Shown: in pieces, positions 27,501-36,599 of the stretch | How the letters are laid out: every line of letters starts with the position of its first letter | Numbering within the stretch: the first letter of the stretch is position 1 | NCBI GenBank assembly: GCA_024349245.1 | Contig: JALDNG010000041.1 | Coordinates: forward strand, 5,387,501-5,451,500 | Reading direction: 5' to 3' | Source of the DNA: Neodontobutis hainanensis | Taxonomy: Eukaryota > Chordata > Actinopteri > Gobiiformes > Odontobutidae | DNA: 64,000 bases | Program-made: the position numbers and the translations under genes | Notes under the pieces: generated by a model | Seen by the model: only the letters and a program-made list of their open reading frames with translations | Database searches by the model: none | Told to the model about the DNA's origin: nothing

Positions 27501-28751
27501 TGGTCAATTCTGTTTTGTTTTCTCAGCGTGGCACCTTATGTTTGCAGTGACATATCGGTATAATATGTCTGCTAAGATGGGAATTAGCCTTTTCATAACT
27601 CATTTATTTGTCTCTTCTGATTTACTTTGGATTACCACAGAAGGGGAATGTGCAAAACTTGAACAAAGAAAATGTTGAAAGTTATAATAAACAGGATATA
27701 AAATAAGGGGAATCTAAGTGGAAACCAGTTGCGTCTTGAACAATCAGAACTTGTTTGCAGCACTACAGCTACATTAATAGTTAAAATTGGTAGTAAGAAG
27801 TATTGTATGGTGATTGTGCTTCTTTGGGGTAAAGATAAGAGCACAACACAGATGTCTGGCTGAATTTGGATCCTCACTTTATGAATTTATAAAAAATAAT
27901 AATACAAATTTGGGATATGATCTTTTGCCAAATGGATAAGGAAAGAAAGAAAAATGTCTCCAAACAGTCAAAGAAAGAACTGTGTGGTAAGTGCAGAACT
28001 CAACTGGGAAATCAGTAATGCTTTAAGAAGATCAGACAAGTAAGAAAAATGCCAAGGAGCTTTAGGTACAGTAACAAATTCTTTGTGATCATATCTTATT
28101 GACAATAATAAGTAGCATTCAGAGGTGGACATAGAGCAGGCTCAGGTCTGGATCAATCTATAAAAGTTCAAACTGGAGCAGAGCGCAATAAAGGTAAAAA
28201 CCCCAAACAGAAGTTTCACAATGGCTATGGTTTATAGGCTCTTTTATTTTGGAGAAATTAAGTTGCAGTTTGGCCTTATTCATTTTTTTAACTGGTGCTA
28301 TAGGCTAGCTGGTTAGCAGTCCAGAGAAATCAGAAGAGGCTTGAGGTGTTTTCAGGGCAGACCCTGGTGGTGCGTTTATTTAATATTCAACTTACCAAAC
28401 CACTCACAAGACGTAGATCATAGGGGTGTTATGATATTTCACCGTGCGATTCTCGTATCAATTCAATTTACAGCTGTATTCATTTTTTTCAAATTGAAAA
28501 TCCCCAAAAACTTTTATATGATTATTTTTGCAATTTTTTGCATTATTTATTTATTTTTTTATCAAAATCAAACACTGTGTTGAGTATTTCTGAAAAAAAA
28601 AAAAAATTCTACAAGCAATAATTTTTTTGCTTATTTAGTAAAAAGAATGAGCGATATAGTTTCAGTGCTCACTACTTTATTTTGATCATCTTACTATCTA
28701 TCGGGCTCTATCGGGATAGATTGTATCATGCCATGTGCATCGTGATACACT
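24519..28751. other. gene-free block
   Basis: No gene recognised. Contains a 17-base T run near 25411, a 27-bp tandem duplication at 26182-26227, and a locally GC-rich segment at about 25840-25945 with weak splice-like borders (see findings). Confidence 0.5.
26182..26227 (+). repeat. 27-bp tandem duplication
   Basis: ATGTCAACAAGGATCCAG occurs twice, 27 bp apart, and looks like a simple slippage or unequal-exchange duplication. Confidence 0.7.
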
Positions 28752-28950
28752 GAGGGGCACGTGGCAGAGCACGTGGTTAGCACTCCTGCCCTACAGCAAG
28801 AAGGTTGTGAGTTCAAAACCTTTCTGTGAGGAGTCTGCATGTCCTCCACGTGTTACCGTGGGTTCTCTCCGGGTACTCCGGCTTCCTCCCATCGTCCAAA
28901 CACATGCATGTACAGCATAATTGTCACTCCAAAGTGTCTTTAGTGAATGC
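28752..28950 (+). mobile_element. tRNA-derived SINE, second copy, truncated
   Basis: Same family as 15836-16245: head GGCACGTGGCAGAG, then GGTTAGCACTCCTGCC, body GGGTTCTCTCCGGGTACTCC. It has a small local duplication of CACGTGG in the head, an internal deletion of about 30 bp after the B box, and no 3' half or tail. Confidence 0.7.
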
Positions 28951-29368
28951 GGACCCCCTCAAAAACAAGATGATTCCTTTCAAGGGATAATTCCTCACAA
29001 AAAAAAAATGTGAATATATAAATACATATTGTATCGCCAGGTGCATGCCAATACACACCCCAAGTAGACAAGTCAAGAGCCGTACTTACCCAACACCTAA
29101 CACGTTTAGATCAACTTTACAGCTAAACCCTGCTCTTTCTACAAACTTTAACATCCTAAAGTTTACTGCAACTTTACACATTACATCAACACTAACATTC
29201 ATGCTCTTTATTATGTCCTAAAATATTATATTGAATACTGTATATATTTTATATTTCATATACTTTTCATTCTTAAATCAAATTATTCCAATGTATGTTT
29301 ATGACATAACTCATGGTCTCTGCTTCAAACATGAAAGAGTTAATGTCCTGAGCAGTAAAATACATTTG

Positions 29369-29410
29369 TAATCGTAGTTAGTGGTTAATGGTTAATCGTA
29401 GTTAGTGGTT
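29369..29410 (+). repeat. short direct repeat upstream of minisatellite
   Basis: TAATCGTAGTTAGTGGTT occurs twice, 24 bp apart, about 70 bp before the 39-bp array. Confidence 0.7.
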
Positions 29411-29480
29411 TTGTGGGGGTAGGAGAGCGCTCACTGCTCAGGCCTTCATGGGCAAGAATATTCCAGCGCACCTGTGTTTC

Positions 29481-29798
29481 TGTCAGAACTAACCAATCAG
29501 AGTTTGACTCACAGTCATGTGTCAGAACTAACCAATCAGAGTTTGACTCACAGTCATGTGTCAGAACTAACCAATCAGAGTTTGACTCACAGTCATGTGT
29601 CAGAACTAACCAATCAGAGTTTGACTCACAGTCATGTGTCAGAACTAACCAATCAGAGTTTGACTCACAGTCATGTGTCAGAACTAACCAATCAGAGTTT
29701 GACTCACAGTCATGTGTCAGAACTAACCAATCAGAGTTTGACTCACAGTCATGTGTCAGAACTAACCAATCAGAGTTTGACTCACAGTCATGTGTCAG
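29481..29798 (+). repeat. 39-bp minisatellite, eight identical units, CCAAT and AP-1 site in each
   Basis: Eight units of exactly 39 bp start at 29481, 29520, 29559, 29598, 29637, 29676, 29715 and 29754; a six-base partial ninth begins at 29793. Units look identical by eye. Each holds AACCAATCAG, a good NF-Y (CCAAT box) match, and TGACTCA, the consensus AP-1/TRE site, with starts 12 bp apart. The unit has no CpG. Because 39 is divisible by three, two plus frames stay open across the array (133 and 116 codons), giving 13-residue peptide repeats; this is arithmetic, not evidence of a protein. Regulatory function is inference. Confidence 0.9.
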
Positions 29799-30794
29799 AT
29801 GCTTGGGACTGTGAGAAGACCTAAGCCTGATGTATGTTGTGTCTTTAACCTCTAGTTATTGCCATTATTATGATGTTATTGCAGCTTCAACAGTAGTAAA
29901 CTAGCCTAGAGAATAATAAACCATTTATACATTGCATGTTGTCCTAATAAATAATAAACAATAAATATATTTCACTATAAAGGCTTTTTAACTATTAAGA
30001 GAACTTAACCATTACCTCAAAACTCCCTCTCCAGATGAATAGCCCTCCTTACGTTGTCCCTCAGCTCAGAATATCTCTATAACATCTCTTATAAAAGTGA
30101 AATAGGATTTTGATTTGTGTTTGACTGAAGTATTTTCATATTCACAAAAATGTCACTCAAAAAGAACTTGGTTGAAGGTCCCAGTCGAACAAAAGCAAAA
30201 CTGAAAGCCAAATAATTTGTTTAAATATTGTGGAATAATTCGATAAATGCTAACACTGTATTCTCAATGGTGCCAAAAAACAACATCCACATTTGACTCA
30301 GTTGTATCACTGCTGACTTATGGAAACTACAACTGATTTATCTTTCTGTATAAACTTCAAAGATGAAGTAAGTTTAGTTCTGAACATCTGTAAGAAAGAG
30401 CGATTCATTCACCAGAAGAAATCCATTACTTATGCTGCAGGCAAATGTATCACAGTGGGAGTCGTACATCTTTATGCAGCTTTATTCTCACAGGTGATCC
30501 ATTTACGCAGAGCAGCGGCTGGAGGCTGATTGGTGAGCACTGGATCTGTCAGCAAAGAAGCACATGCATCTATTTTACAATGTCTGTGCGTGAGGAAGAG
30601 AGATATATTTTTGTCAGTCTAGGAACAATATTTCAAATTAAGCTAACTTTTCCTTTATGTTTGATTCCTGTGGCTTTAGATCAATGTTAGAACTTTCACT
30701 GACTTTGCACTCAGTTTAAAAATACATCATCAACTTATCACAGTATCATTTGCAATTTCAATATACCAGACCTATACCAGAAATATATTCACTC
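29799..30794. other. no recognisable feature
   Basis: AT-rich, with short open frames only. Confidence 0.5.
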
Positions 30795-30985
30795 TGTCGG
30801 CAGTGTTTACAGTGGCACTGTCGCTTCTCTGCACAAAGGACCTGGGTTTGACTCATGGCTTGGAAGGAGTTTTTCTGGGTGGAGTTTGTATGTCTTCTCC
30901 GTGGGTTTCGTCCGGGTACACGCTGGGAACCCCCTGGTGGTGACTGCCAACAAGGAATTTCCCCAATAATAAAAAAAATAAACAA
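30795..30985 (+). mobile_element. SINE-like repeat, third type, decayed
   Basis: Starts near GTCGGCAGTGTTTACAGTGG. It continues with GGAGTTTGTATGTCTTCTCC, GGGTTTCGTCCGGGTACACG, CCCCCTGGTGG and AATTTCCCCAATAAT, ending in an A-rich tail. The middle resembles the body of the 15.8-kb SINE, and the end resembles the tail at 18620-18705. The head is too diverged to show clear Pol III boxes. Confidence 0.5.
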
Positions 30986-32381
30986 AATTAAATTCACTCT
31001 TCCAATGTTAGGTAACAAAATGAATTTGTGTTTTTTGATGTGGCAGTGTGTGAATTAATGAGAGTAGAAAATGAGGTTCTAACATTAAAATGTACAACTT
31101 AAACACCTTTTATGCTAAGGTTTTATTGTTGGTTTAGTAAAAACAGCAGGGCTTTAACTAATATTAAAAAAAAACATAGCCAACATGCAATAAATACACA
31201 TAATAACATTTGCTTTGTAAACTAAAGGCTTATAATCTTGTCTTTACAATAATTCATTTCAACTTCAAACTGAGACACAAACTTGGTGGTTCCATGTGTT
31301 TGGAGCCCATAAATAATAAAGCACATGTGTTTCAGTTGTACACACTGTACTAGACACAGACAGGTTACACATTACCTGTCTGTGTCCTGGAAAAGTCTGG
31401 AAAATGAACATTTGGAGCATGTCACACTGAAAGAAGGCTGGATGAATTATGCAGGTTAGAGAACTTTCTTATTAATATGGGACTTGACAACAGTCAACAC
31501 TCAACAATGTTGCCACAAAGTCTGTCTATTTTGTAGCTTTTGTTGTGTAAGTTTTTTTTATTGTTTTTTTTAATAATAACTTCACGCCAGTCTGAAGATT
31601 CTGAAAGCAGGCCATTAGTCATTAAAAGGATAACTGTTGCACTTTGGGCTTCACAAATTGACGTAAGCTGGTTCAGACAGAACTTGATGTGTGCATCTTA
31701 TTCTGCGAATCTGGCACAACAAAAGCTGTATTTTAGCTGAGAAGTGTAAGAGTAGGGATTCTATAAAATCTTAAAAGTTCATAAACTAGGACTATTAGAG
31801 TTAAAAGGTAGAAACATTGCAAAGTATAATATTCATTTGCAGATATTCTTTAGTCTCGAAAACCTCAGACAGTGATAAATTATAATTTGTATATTTTAGG
31901 ACTGAACTTATAGGACGCTCATGTATTATTAACTCTTCACTGCAGCTTGTAATAAAGATGTTGCCTTGAGTCATTGAAGAAATGCTTTCTCATCCACGTT
32001 TCAGAGACATTTATTAAGGCTGACTTTGTGACGCTGTTAAAGGTTTATAGAGAGTCCTGCAGCAACAAGAGCTAGTATCTTAATGAATTAAATCACTTTT
32101 AATTAAAGGTCAGTGCACTGTATTTCCTCAGAGCCTAAACCTTAGTGTAAAATGTCCCTTGTTTCTTCCTCTGTTAATTTCCCGGGGGTTAAAAGTCTTG
32201 TGAGCTTAAATAAGAAACGTTTATTACAGGTCTGTCAGTTTGTTGGCTGTCCTCCTTCAATAAAGTTACATTGAGCAAAAATGTTGTTGAAGGAGTTAAT
32301 AAAGTTTATATTTTGGGCTTTTTCTCTTGTGTAGCCCTAGCTTTTTAGCAGGCTTTTTTTGTTGTTTTATATGCTGTTTTA
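30986..32381. other. no recognisable feature
   Basis: AT-rich sequence with short frames and no domain or repeat that I can name. Confidence 0.5.
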
Positions 32382-32593
32382 GGGCGGCAGTAGCTCAGTG
32401 GGTAGAGCGGTTGTCCTTCAACAAGAAGGTAGGTGGTTCGATTCCCACTCTCCCCACAGTTCATACTGTCGTTGTGTCCTTGGGCAAGACACTTAACCCG
32501 CCTTACCTCCAGTGGCTGTAACACTGGTAAATACTGTAGAACAATGTAAGACGTTTTGGATGAAAGCGTCTGCTAAATGAGTAAATGTAAATA
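32382..32593 (+). mobile_element. tRNA-derived SINE (tail type A), near full length
   Basis: The head GGGCGGCAGTAGCTCAGTGG followed by GTAGAGCGG is a good tRNA A-box region, and GGTGGTTCGATTCCC is an excellent B box, so the Pol III promoter looks intact. The core is TTCATACTGTCGTTGTG and GGGCAAGACACTTAACCC. The 3' end is GGATGAAAGCGTCTGC, TAAATGAGTAAATGTAAAT. It is not a tRNA gene: no acceptor-stem pairing or anticodon arm can be closed, and the transcript runs on into a SINE body. Confidence 0.8.
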
Positions 32594-32740
32594 TGTGCTG
32601 TAAGTAAGTGTCAGAATGTAGATATAAAATCTCATGCACAAAACAATTTTACAGCGCTAATGAATGAAGAATCCACTTACATTTCATACATTTTTTAATT
32701 AAATCATTGTTTGTCATTTAAAGCTATACTTCATTATATA

Positions 32741-32816
32741 CAGTTGTGCTCATAAGTTTACATATCCTGGCAGAATTTGTGATTACATTTTGTTTGGGCA
32801 ATTTTTCAGACTCTTC
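32741..32816 (+). mobile_element. Tc1-like DNA element, left part, split by the provirus
   Basis: Begins after TATA with CAGTTGTGCTCATAAGTTTA, then CCTGGCAGAATTTGTGA, a pattern common at the ends of an abundant teleost Tc1/mariner-type repeat. It is interrupted at 32816 by the retroviral LTR and continues at 41261. No transposase frame is present, so it is a miniature or deleted copy. Confidence 0.6.
32812..32816. repeat. target-site duplication, left, of provirus
   Basis: TCTTC, matched at 41256-41260 directly outside the other LTR. A 5-bp duplication is within the 4-6 bp range of retroviral integrases. Confidence 0.85.
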
Positions 32817-33163
32817 TGGAATAATGTTTTTTACTCTAGCTAGTCGATAGATGTTTTTTCCGGATTTATTCGGCCGAAGTCAGCTTCCCGCTTGACCAAT
32901 ACAGATTAGCTAATCTACCGAGCAATAGCTGGGCTCGATAGTCCGCTCCGCAAACTTATTTTTACCCAGTACCTACTGCTTGGCTACTGTCAGCATCCCG
33001 CTAACTAATGATATCATATTCAGATTATTGTCCGTAACTCGCTCCGCTAAGTCAGTTCTAGAATCCCGACAGTTACGTACAATTGTCTGAGCACTGATCA
33101 GTGGGAGAAAGAGACAAAAGGCACACACAGTTTTCGTGGTTCTGTTCTCTCCTTTCTCAAAGC

Positions 33164-33169
33164 TTTATT
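33164..33169 (-). promoter_or_regulatory. LTR polyadenylation signal AATAAA
   Basis: AATAAA on the viral strand, only about 13 bp downstream of the TATA box, followed by a GT-rich stretch (CTGTGTGTGCC) near 33125-33135. The same signal is in the other LTR near 40891-40896. Confidence 0.65.
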
Positions 33170-33181
33170 GTGAACGCACAG

Positions 33182-33189
33182 TTTATATA
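33182..33189 (-). promoter_or_regulatory. LTR TATA box
   Basis: TATATAAA on the viral strand. A start about 25-30 bp downstream (near 33155) would put AATAAA in U3 rather than R, implying a short R region. The equivalent in the viral 5' LTR is near 40909-40916. Confidence 0.5.
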
Positions 33190-33209
33190 CAATGGCAGTG
33201 TGACTTTAC

Positions 33210-33458
33210 ATGGTAATGGTGCATCTACCAATCCCAGAATACATTCAGAATGTAACTAAAAAAAGAAAAAAGACAGATGTTTCTTGTGCAGCAAAGCAGT
33301 GTGTCCATATATGGAAGTCCATATGGCTCAAAGCATCCTGTCCACCCAAAGAGGCACAAAGCCATGTACAATGTCCTACAATGGGTAGTCTAACTAAAGC
33401 CCTTAATAACTACAATGAAGTCATAAGCACTCCAAAACTCATCTACAAACTAGGTTAA
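33210..33458 (+). other. antisense open frame in LTR U3 (82 codons)
   Basis: An ATG-started 82-codon frame on the strand opposite the virus lies in the U3 part of this LTR. An identical one lies at 40936-41184 in the other LTR. It has a basic N-terminal patch (KKRKK) and four cysteines, and no recognised domain. The copies are not independent evidence of selection because the LTRs are near-identical. Probably chance. Confidence 0.2.
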
Positions 33459-33527
33459 AAAGGATACAAACTATATTAAAAGGATATCATTCCAATATAT
33501 GATTAAAATAACATTTTACTTATAGCA

Positions 33528-33538
33528 TTCCACCCTTT
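33528..33538 (-). promoter_or_regulatory. polypurine tract
   Basis: On the viral strand AAAGGGTGGAA lies directly before the 3' LTR, as expected for the plus-strand primer. One T interrupts the purine run. Confidence 0.8.
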
Positions 33539-33672
33539 GATTCTATAAAAGAATCACCTTACACTGAAAATACTCGGACCAAGGGAATTTCACAGTTGTT
33601 GATGGACCTGTACAGGCCGTCACCCAAACCTGATCCTTTCCCTGTTCACATAGTCAATAATGTTGGAAAAAG

Positions 33673-34440
33673 TTATATATCAAGATCCTCAGGAAAAACA
33701 TATAATCCTATTTTTTCCTCATCGTCATTTTCTGAATTCGGTGATTCATCCAAAAGTAGTGTAGGATAAAAATTGGTAGAATGTACAAGCAATATGTTTT
33801 CCATCCGTCGTTGAATACATCCTATTATGCATGGAACACACATACAGAATAACAACATTAAAATAATTACACTTGCCATAGGCACCAGAATTGAAGTAAA
33901 TATACCTGAAAATCGTCCAAAAGTGTTATTTACCCATTGGTCAAACCAGCCTTTACTTAACATATTATTTAAATCAGAAAGTTCCGTCTGTAGATCTTTT
34001 ATTTCCTGGATAGCAAGAGAAACATTTGACATGTCAGATATTTGTTTTATATTGGTGCAACACCCTTCATCCGCATTGATGAAAGTACACAGACCTCCTC
34101 TGTCAGCCAGCAAAATATCCAGTGCTTGTCTATTCTCTAGCACCGTTCTAGTGACATCTGTAAGTTTTTGTTCAATCGCTAGCAACGATTTAGCCGTAGA
34201 ATTGACCATTCTCTGTTGAGTATAATAAAGATAATTAATCCACTTGCTGTGTTTAGACGATGTTATTGCCGATAAAAACGGTATTGCAGCAAGTAAAGAC
34301 CATCCATTAGGGTCTCTAATGGCCTGAAATTCAGGAGGCACACCCATTGGTATCCCAAAACTGTTATCCTCAGCTCCTCTCTTATTCCTTTTTTTCAAAT
34401 CCTCCTCTTTAGTGATGACTGTAATTCTTTCAGCAAGCAT
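33673..34440 (-). CDS. env: retroviral Env transmembrane subunit, open 255-codon frame
   Basis: Starts at an ATG two bases after the stop of the SU frame, so in the original polyprotein it was not a separate start. Residues 18-21 (RNKR) form a furin-type site. A hydrophobic Gly/Ala-containing segment near 46-59 fits a fusion peptide. Heptad-like helix at about 75-110 leads into an immunosuppressive-domain-like stretch at about 101-117. Cysteines C118 and C127-C128 give a C-x8-CC motif, two longer than the usual C-x6-CC. A second helix lies at about 139-163, the membrane anchor at about 180-208 with a cysteine-rich inner edge, and a tail of about 45 residues follows. This is the longest intact retroviral frame here. 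Whether it is translated is unknown. Confidence 0.9.
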   Translation of the reverse strand: MLAERITVITKEEDLKKRNKRGAEDNSFGIPMGVPPEFQAIRDPNGWSLLAAIPFLSAITSSKHSKWINYLYYTQQRMVNSTAKSLLAIEQKLTDVTRTVLENRQALDILLADRGGLCTFINADEGCCTNIKQISDMSNVSLAIQEIKDLQTELSDLNNMLSKGWFDQWVNNTFGRFSGIFTSILVPMASVIILMLLFCMCVPCIIGCIQRRMENILLVHSTNFYPTLLLDESPNSENDDEEKIGLYVFPEDLDI

Positions 34441-34442
34441 AA

Positions 34443-35329
34443 CTACTGCACACTCTCATCTACTCCTGGTCTGTTTCTTAATGTTGCTGTGTTACCACAT
34501 GCAAAGAAAATGTCTGGAGTCCAGTTCAGTCTGCTAATGATTTCTCCCAACCACCTTCCTCTACCCGAGTCATCAGTAGTTCCCATCCACTGAACACACT
34601 TTATACGGTAACTGAAAGGTAGCCTTGCTCGCCCTGAACCCACCCTTATACAGGAGAACTCAGCAGCCTTCGCTGCGGGGCACTCTCGAACCGGAGGGTC
34701 TAATTGAAGCATCTTGTGTGTGTAACGTGGTTTAGGACATTTTGACTCCCACAGGTGATTCATGTAGGCGAAGTGTCTGTTAATCATTGACAGAAAAATG
34801 CAATCTATTAAACAAATATTGCTGGCAACGATAGGATAGAATTTGCCAACGTGCAGTAAAAAGGTTCCCATTTCTGTTAGATATACTTTAGTTTCTATAC
34901 CAGCTTGGTTAATAACGATATAAGTATCACAAGTTTCTTTTTTATTTACAGCTACTCCTACAGCCATATACTTTTGTCTTGGTACCACACAGATTACACA
35001 ATCCTCTGGTTTCACCCCTAGAGGTCGAACTATGTTGGTTAGTGTTTTATTCCATCTAGATTCAAAAGTTAGTATGTCCAGGTTTTCGTCCTCATCTGGT
35101 TCTGCTGGCTGTACTGTAGCAGGACGTATTGGAACAATAGATGGAAGTGACTGATATATAGGGTTGGCTGAGGGAGGAGTCTCGGTAATTGTACTAATTT
35201 CCTTTAAGTTGCCACAATCGTATTTGGGTTTTGACAAAGCATAACCTAAAGGAAATGTTACACATTTACAATATATGTTACCATGTTGTGGTCTACCAGG
35301 CCAGTTACAATGCAATGAAACCTCTGTGT
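34443..35329 (-). pseudogene. env: Env surface subunit, main part, frame-shifted at both ends
   Basis: A 290-codon stretch that begins without an ATG; its frame continues upstream to around 35329 and past an N-glycosylation-like NNT. It is Cys-rich and secreted-like, with a proline-rich section near residues 47-76 and a CVIC motif that could be the CxxC partner of the TM cysteines. The start is in a different frame from the signal-peptide frame (35329-35619), and a second frame change just before its stop at 34443 separates it from TM. Receptor and host range cannot be read from sequence. Confidence 0.75.
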
Positions 35330-35619
35330 TATTCTGATGTTTGCCCTGTACCGCTGTAAACAGAACATACTTGGGATGCTACTCCAAACTGTGGCACATA
35401 TGTAACAATGTTCTTTACCTCTTTTCCACATGGCTCAAATTCTAAAGCAAAACTACTAATGTGTCCCACCTTGGTTTTACAGTTGCAAATTATTTCAGCA
35501 CCTTGTAGTGTGTAGCCCACGTGAATAATGCCTTCTGTTCCCCTTACAACGTTTCCCTTTATACTCAAAGCACCATGAATTTCCAGTAATATTACACAAA
35601 TCATAAAAGAAAAAAACAT
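35329..35619 (-). pseudogene. env: Env N-terminus with signal peptide
   Basis: A real ATG at 35619 opens a 96-codon frame whose first about 19 residues are hydrophobic and end in Ala-Leu-Ser, a plausible signal peptide. Several cysteines follow. The frame stops at 35329, where Env continues in another frame, so the gene is broken by a small indel near 35325-35340. Just upstream on the viral strand CTTACAG (35649-35655) is a reasonable splice acceptor for a spliced env mRNA using the donor at 40321. Confidence 0.75.
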
Positions 35620-35648
35620 CTTGTAAATATTATGTCACACTATGTACA

Positions 35649-35655
35649 CTGTAAG
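35649..35655 (-). promoter_or_regulatory. possible env splice acceptor
   Basis: CTTACAG on the viral strand, about 30 bases upstream of the env ATG. A weaker TTTACAAG lies directly before the ATG. Inferred from position only. Confidence 0.35.
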
Positions 35656-35708
35656 CCTTGAATAACTTATCTCAGTCTTTGTAGTCGTATTTTCCAGGGA
35701 GCGCTCCT

Positions 35709-35984
35709 TCAGTCAGTCGAGTTCTCGTCCTTTGAGACAATGTCCGTGTCCGTGTCTTTGTCCTTGTCCTTGGTAGTACTGTCTTTAGTTGGTCCGTCAG
35801 CTAGCTTGTCAACGATCGCCTTTTTATGTGGTGGTGATGGATCCAAGTTGCTCGCCGCCACTTTGACTGCTGTTGGTGATGTTAGCAGAACCTGGTAAGG
35901 GCCCTCGAACCTTGGCTCCAACAAATTTTTCCATCTCCACCTCTTTATCCACACATAGTCGCCTGGCACCAGGTTGTGTAGTGG
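35709..35984 (-). pseudogene. pol: integrase C-terminal domain fragment with acidic tail
   Basis: Starts inside a coding stretch on HNLVPGDYVW and runs through a GPY-type module (E-G-P-Y-Q-V-L-L at about residues 22-29 of the open frame), matching the integrase C-terminal domain of gamma-like retroviruses. It then passes into a Lys/Asp/Thr-rich tail with repeated K-D-K-D-T-D pairs and ends at 35709, before env. Upstream the catalytic core is absent, and sequence before 35984 is unrelated. Confidence 0.85.
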
Positions 35985-36309
35985 TCAAGCCTGGGCAAAA
36001 GAAAAGAATTCTGCCAGCAACGTATTGTATTTTCCAATTTGTACTTTATACCTTAGTTGTTAAAGGTTAGTTGTTAGTGTGATTAGTTGTTAGCACATAT
36101 TTAGTTTCTTGGCATGCACTTGATTCAATAAAATCCATCATTCAGTGATGAACTGGTCCTTGAGCTCTTTTTGTTACAACTTACTCTGCGCAGTTTCTAC
36201 GTTGTGCCTGGCACACATACAACACTTAAAACAGACTTAATACATACAACACTTAACCCAGACTTAATACACACACTACGTAATACGGACTTCATACATA
36301 CTTCTGCCA
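35985..36309. other. unrelated AT-rich segment replacing the integrase core
   Basis: Between the integrase N-terminal and C-terminal pieces lies about 325 bp with stops in all frames on the viral strand and no integrase motif. It holds a 27-bp repeat in triplicate (36216-36296). On the plus strand it has AATAAA near 36128. GCCTGGCAC occurs on both sides (35961-35969 and 36206-36214), but the left copy is native coding sequence, so it may be coincidence. The origin is unknown: insertion after deletion, or template switching during reverse transcription. Confidence 0.7.
36216..36296 (+). repeat. 27-bp tandem repeat, three degenerate units
   Basis: Units begin at 36216, 36243 and 36270. The first two differ by two bases; the third is more diverged. 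Each contains ACTTAA or a variant, followed by CAGACTTAATA or CGGACTTCATA. Confidence 0.75.
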
Positions 36310-36476
36310 CTATCTGCTGTATCCTGGGCAGTGCCAAACTCCTCTAATAAGATTTACCATTTTATTTTGTCCATCATGGTCTTTATGTGCTATTTCTGCA
36401 GCAATTCTATACCAGGCTCGTGGTAAACATGGTTTTCCATTAGATGTCCATATACCATTAACTTGGGTAGCGTAGT
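36310..36476 (-). pseudogene. pol: integrase N-terminal (zinc-binding) fragment
   Basis: A stretch with G-K-P-C-L-P-R, then A-H-x-x-H and I-R-G-V-W-H-C-P-G, fits the start of the HHCC zinc-binding domain of retroviral integrase and the linker before it. It ends in a TAG at 36310-36312, before the paired cysteines and the D,D-35-E core, none of which is found. Confidence 0.65.
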
Positions 36477-36599
36477 TTTTCCATCTGGAAAGTTCAGTTT
36501 TTCTGCTTGATTTTGAATGTCCTGTATTGAAGTTTCAAAATAGTCTCGTGTAGACACATTGTTTAAACTCTCAACATTTATTTTTGTTTTACTTTCCGC

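Larger units (their letters stand above)
32817..33527 (-). repeat. 3' LTR of provirus
   Basis: 711 bp, starting TG and ending CA on the plus strand. In viral sense it runs from the polypurine tract (right) to the outer edge (left). Compared with 40544-41255 it differs by A at 32924 for T at 40651, one extra C in GTAACTCGC and one fewer A in each of two A runs near the viral 5' end. On the viral strand it holds TATATAAA (about 33182-33189) and AATAAA (33164-33169). Confidence 0.95.

Noticed and set aside
29481..29798. CRISPR-like array
   Set aside because: Units are directly abutting with no variable spacers; the setting is a fish genome.
29413..29824. 133- and 116-codon frames with 13-residue repeats
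   Set aside because: They arise because the 39-bp unit is divisible by three and lacks stops in two frames; there is no start context, flanking exon or second line of evidence.
32382..32460. tRNA gene
   Set aside because: Good A and B boxes, but no closed cloverleaf or terminator after the B box; it is the head of a SINE. The same holds at 15836, 59629 and 61262.
33827..34219. 130-codon plus-strand frame
   Set aside because: Antisense shadow of the transmembrane Env frame.
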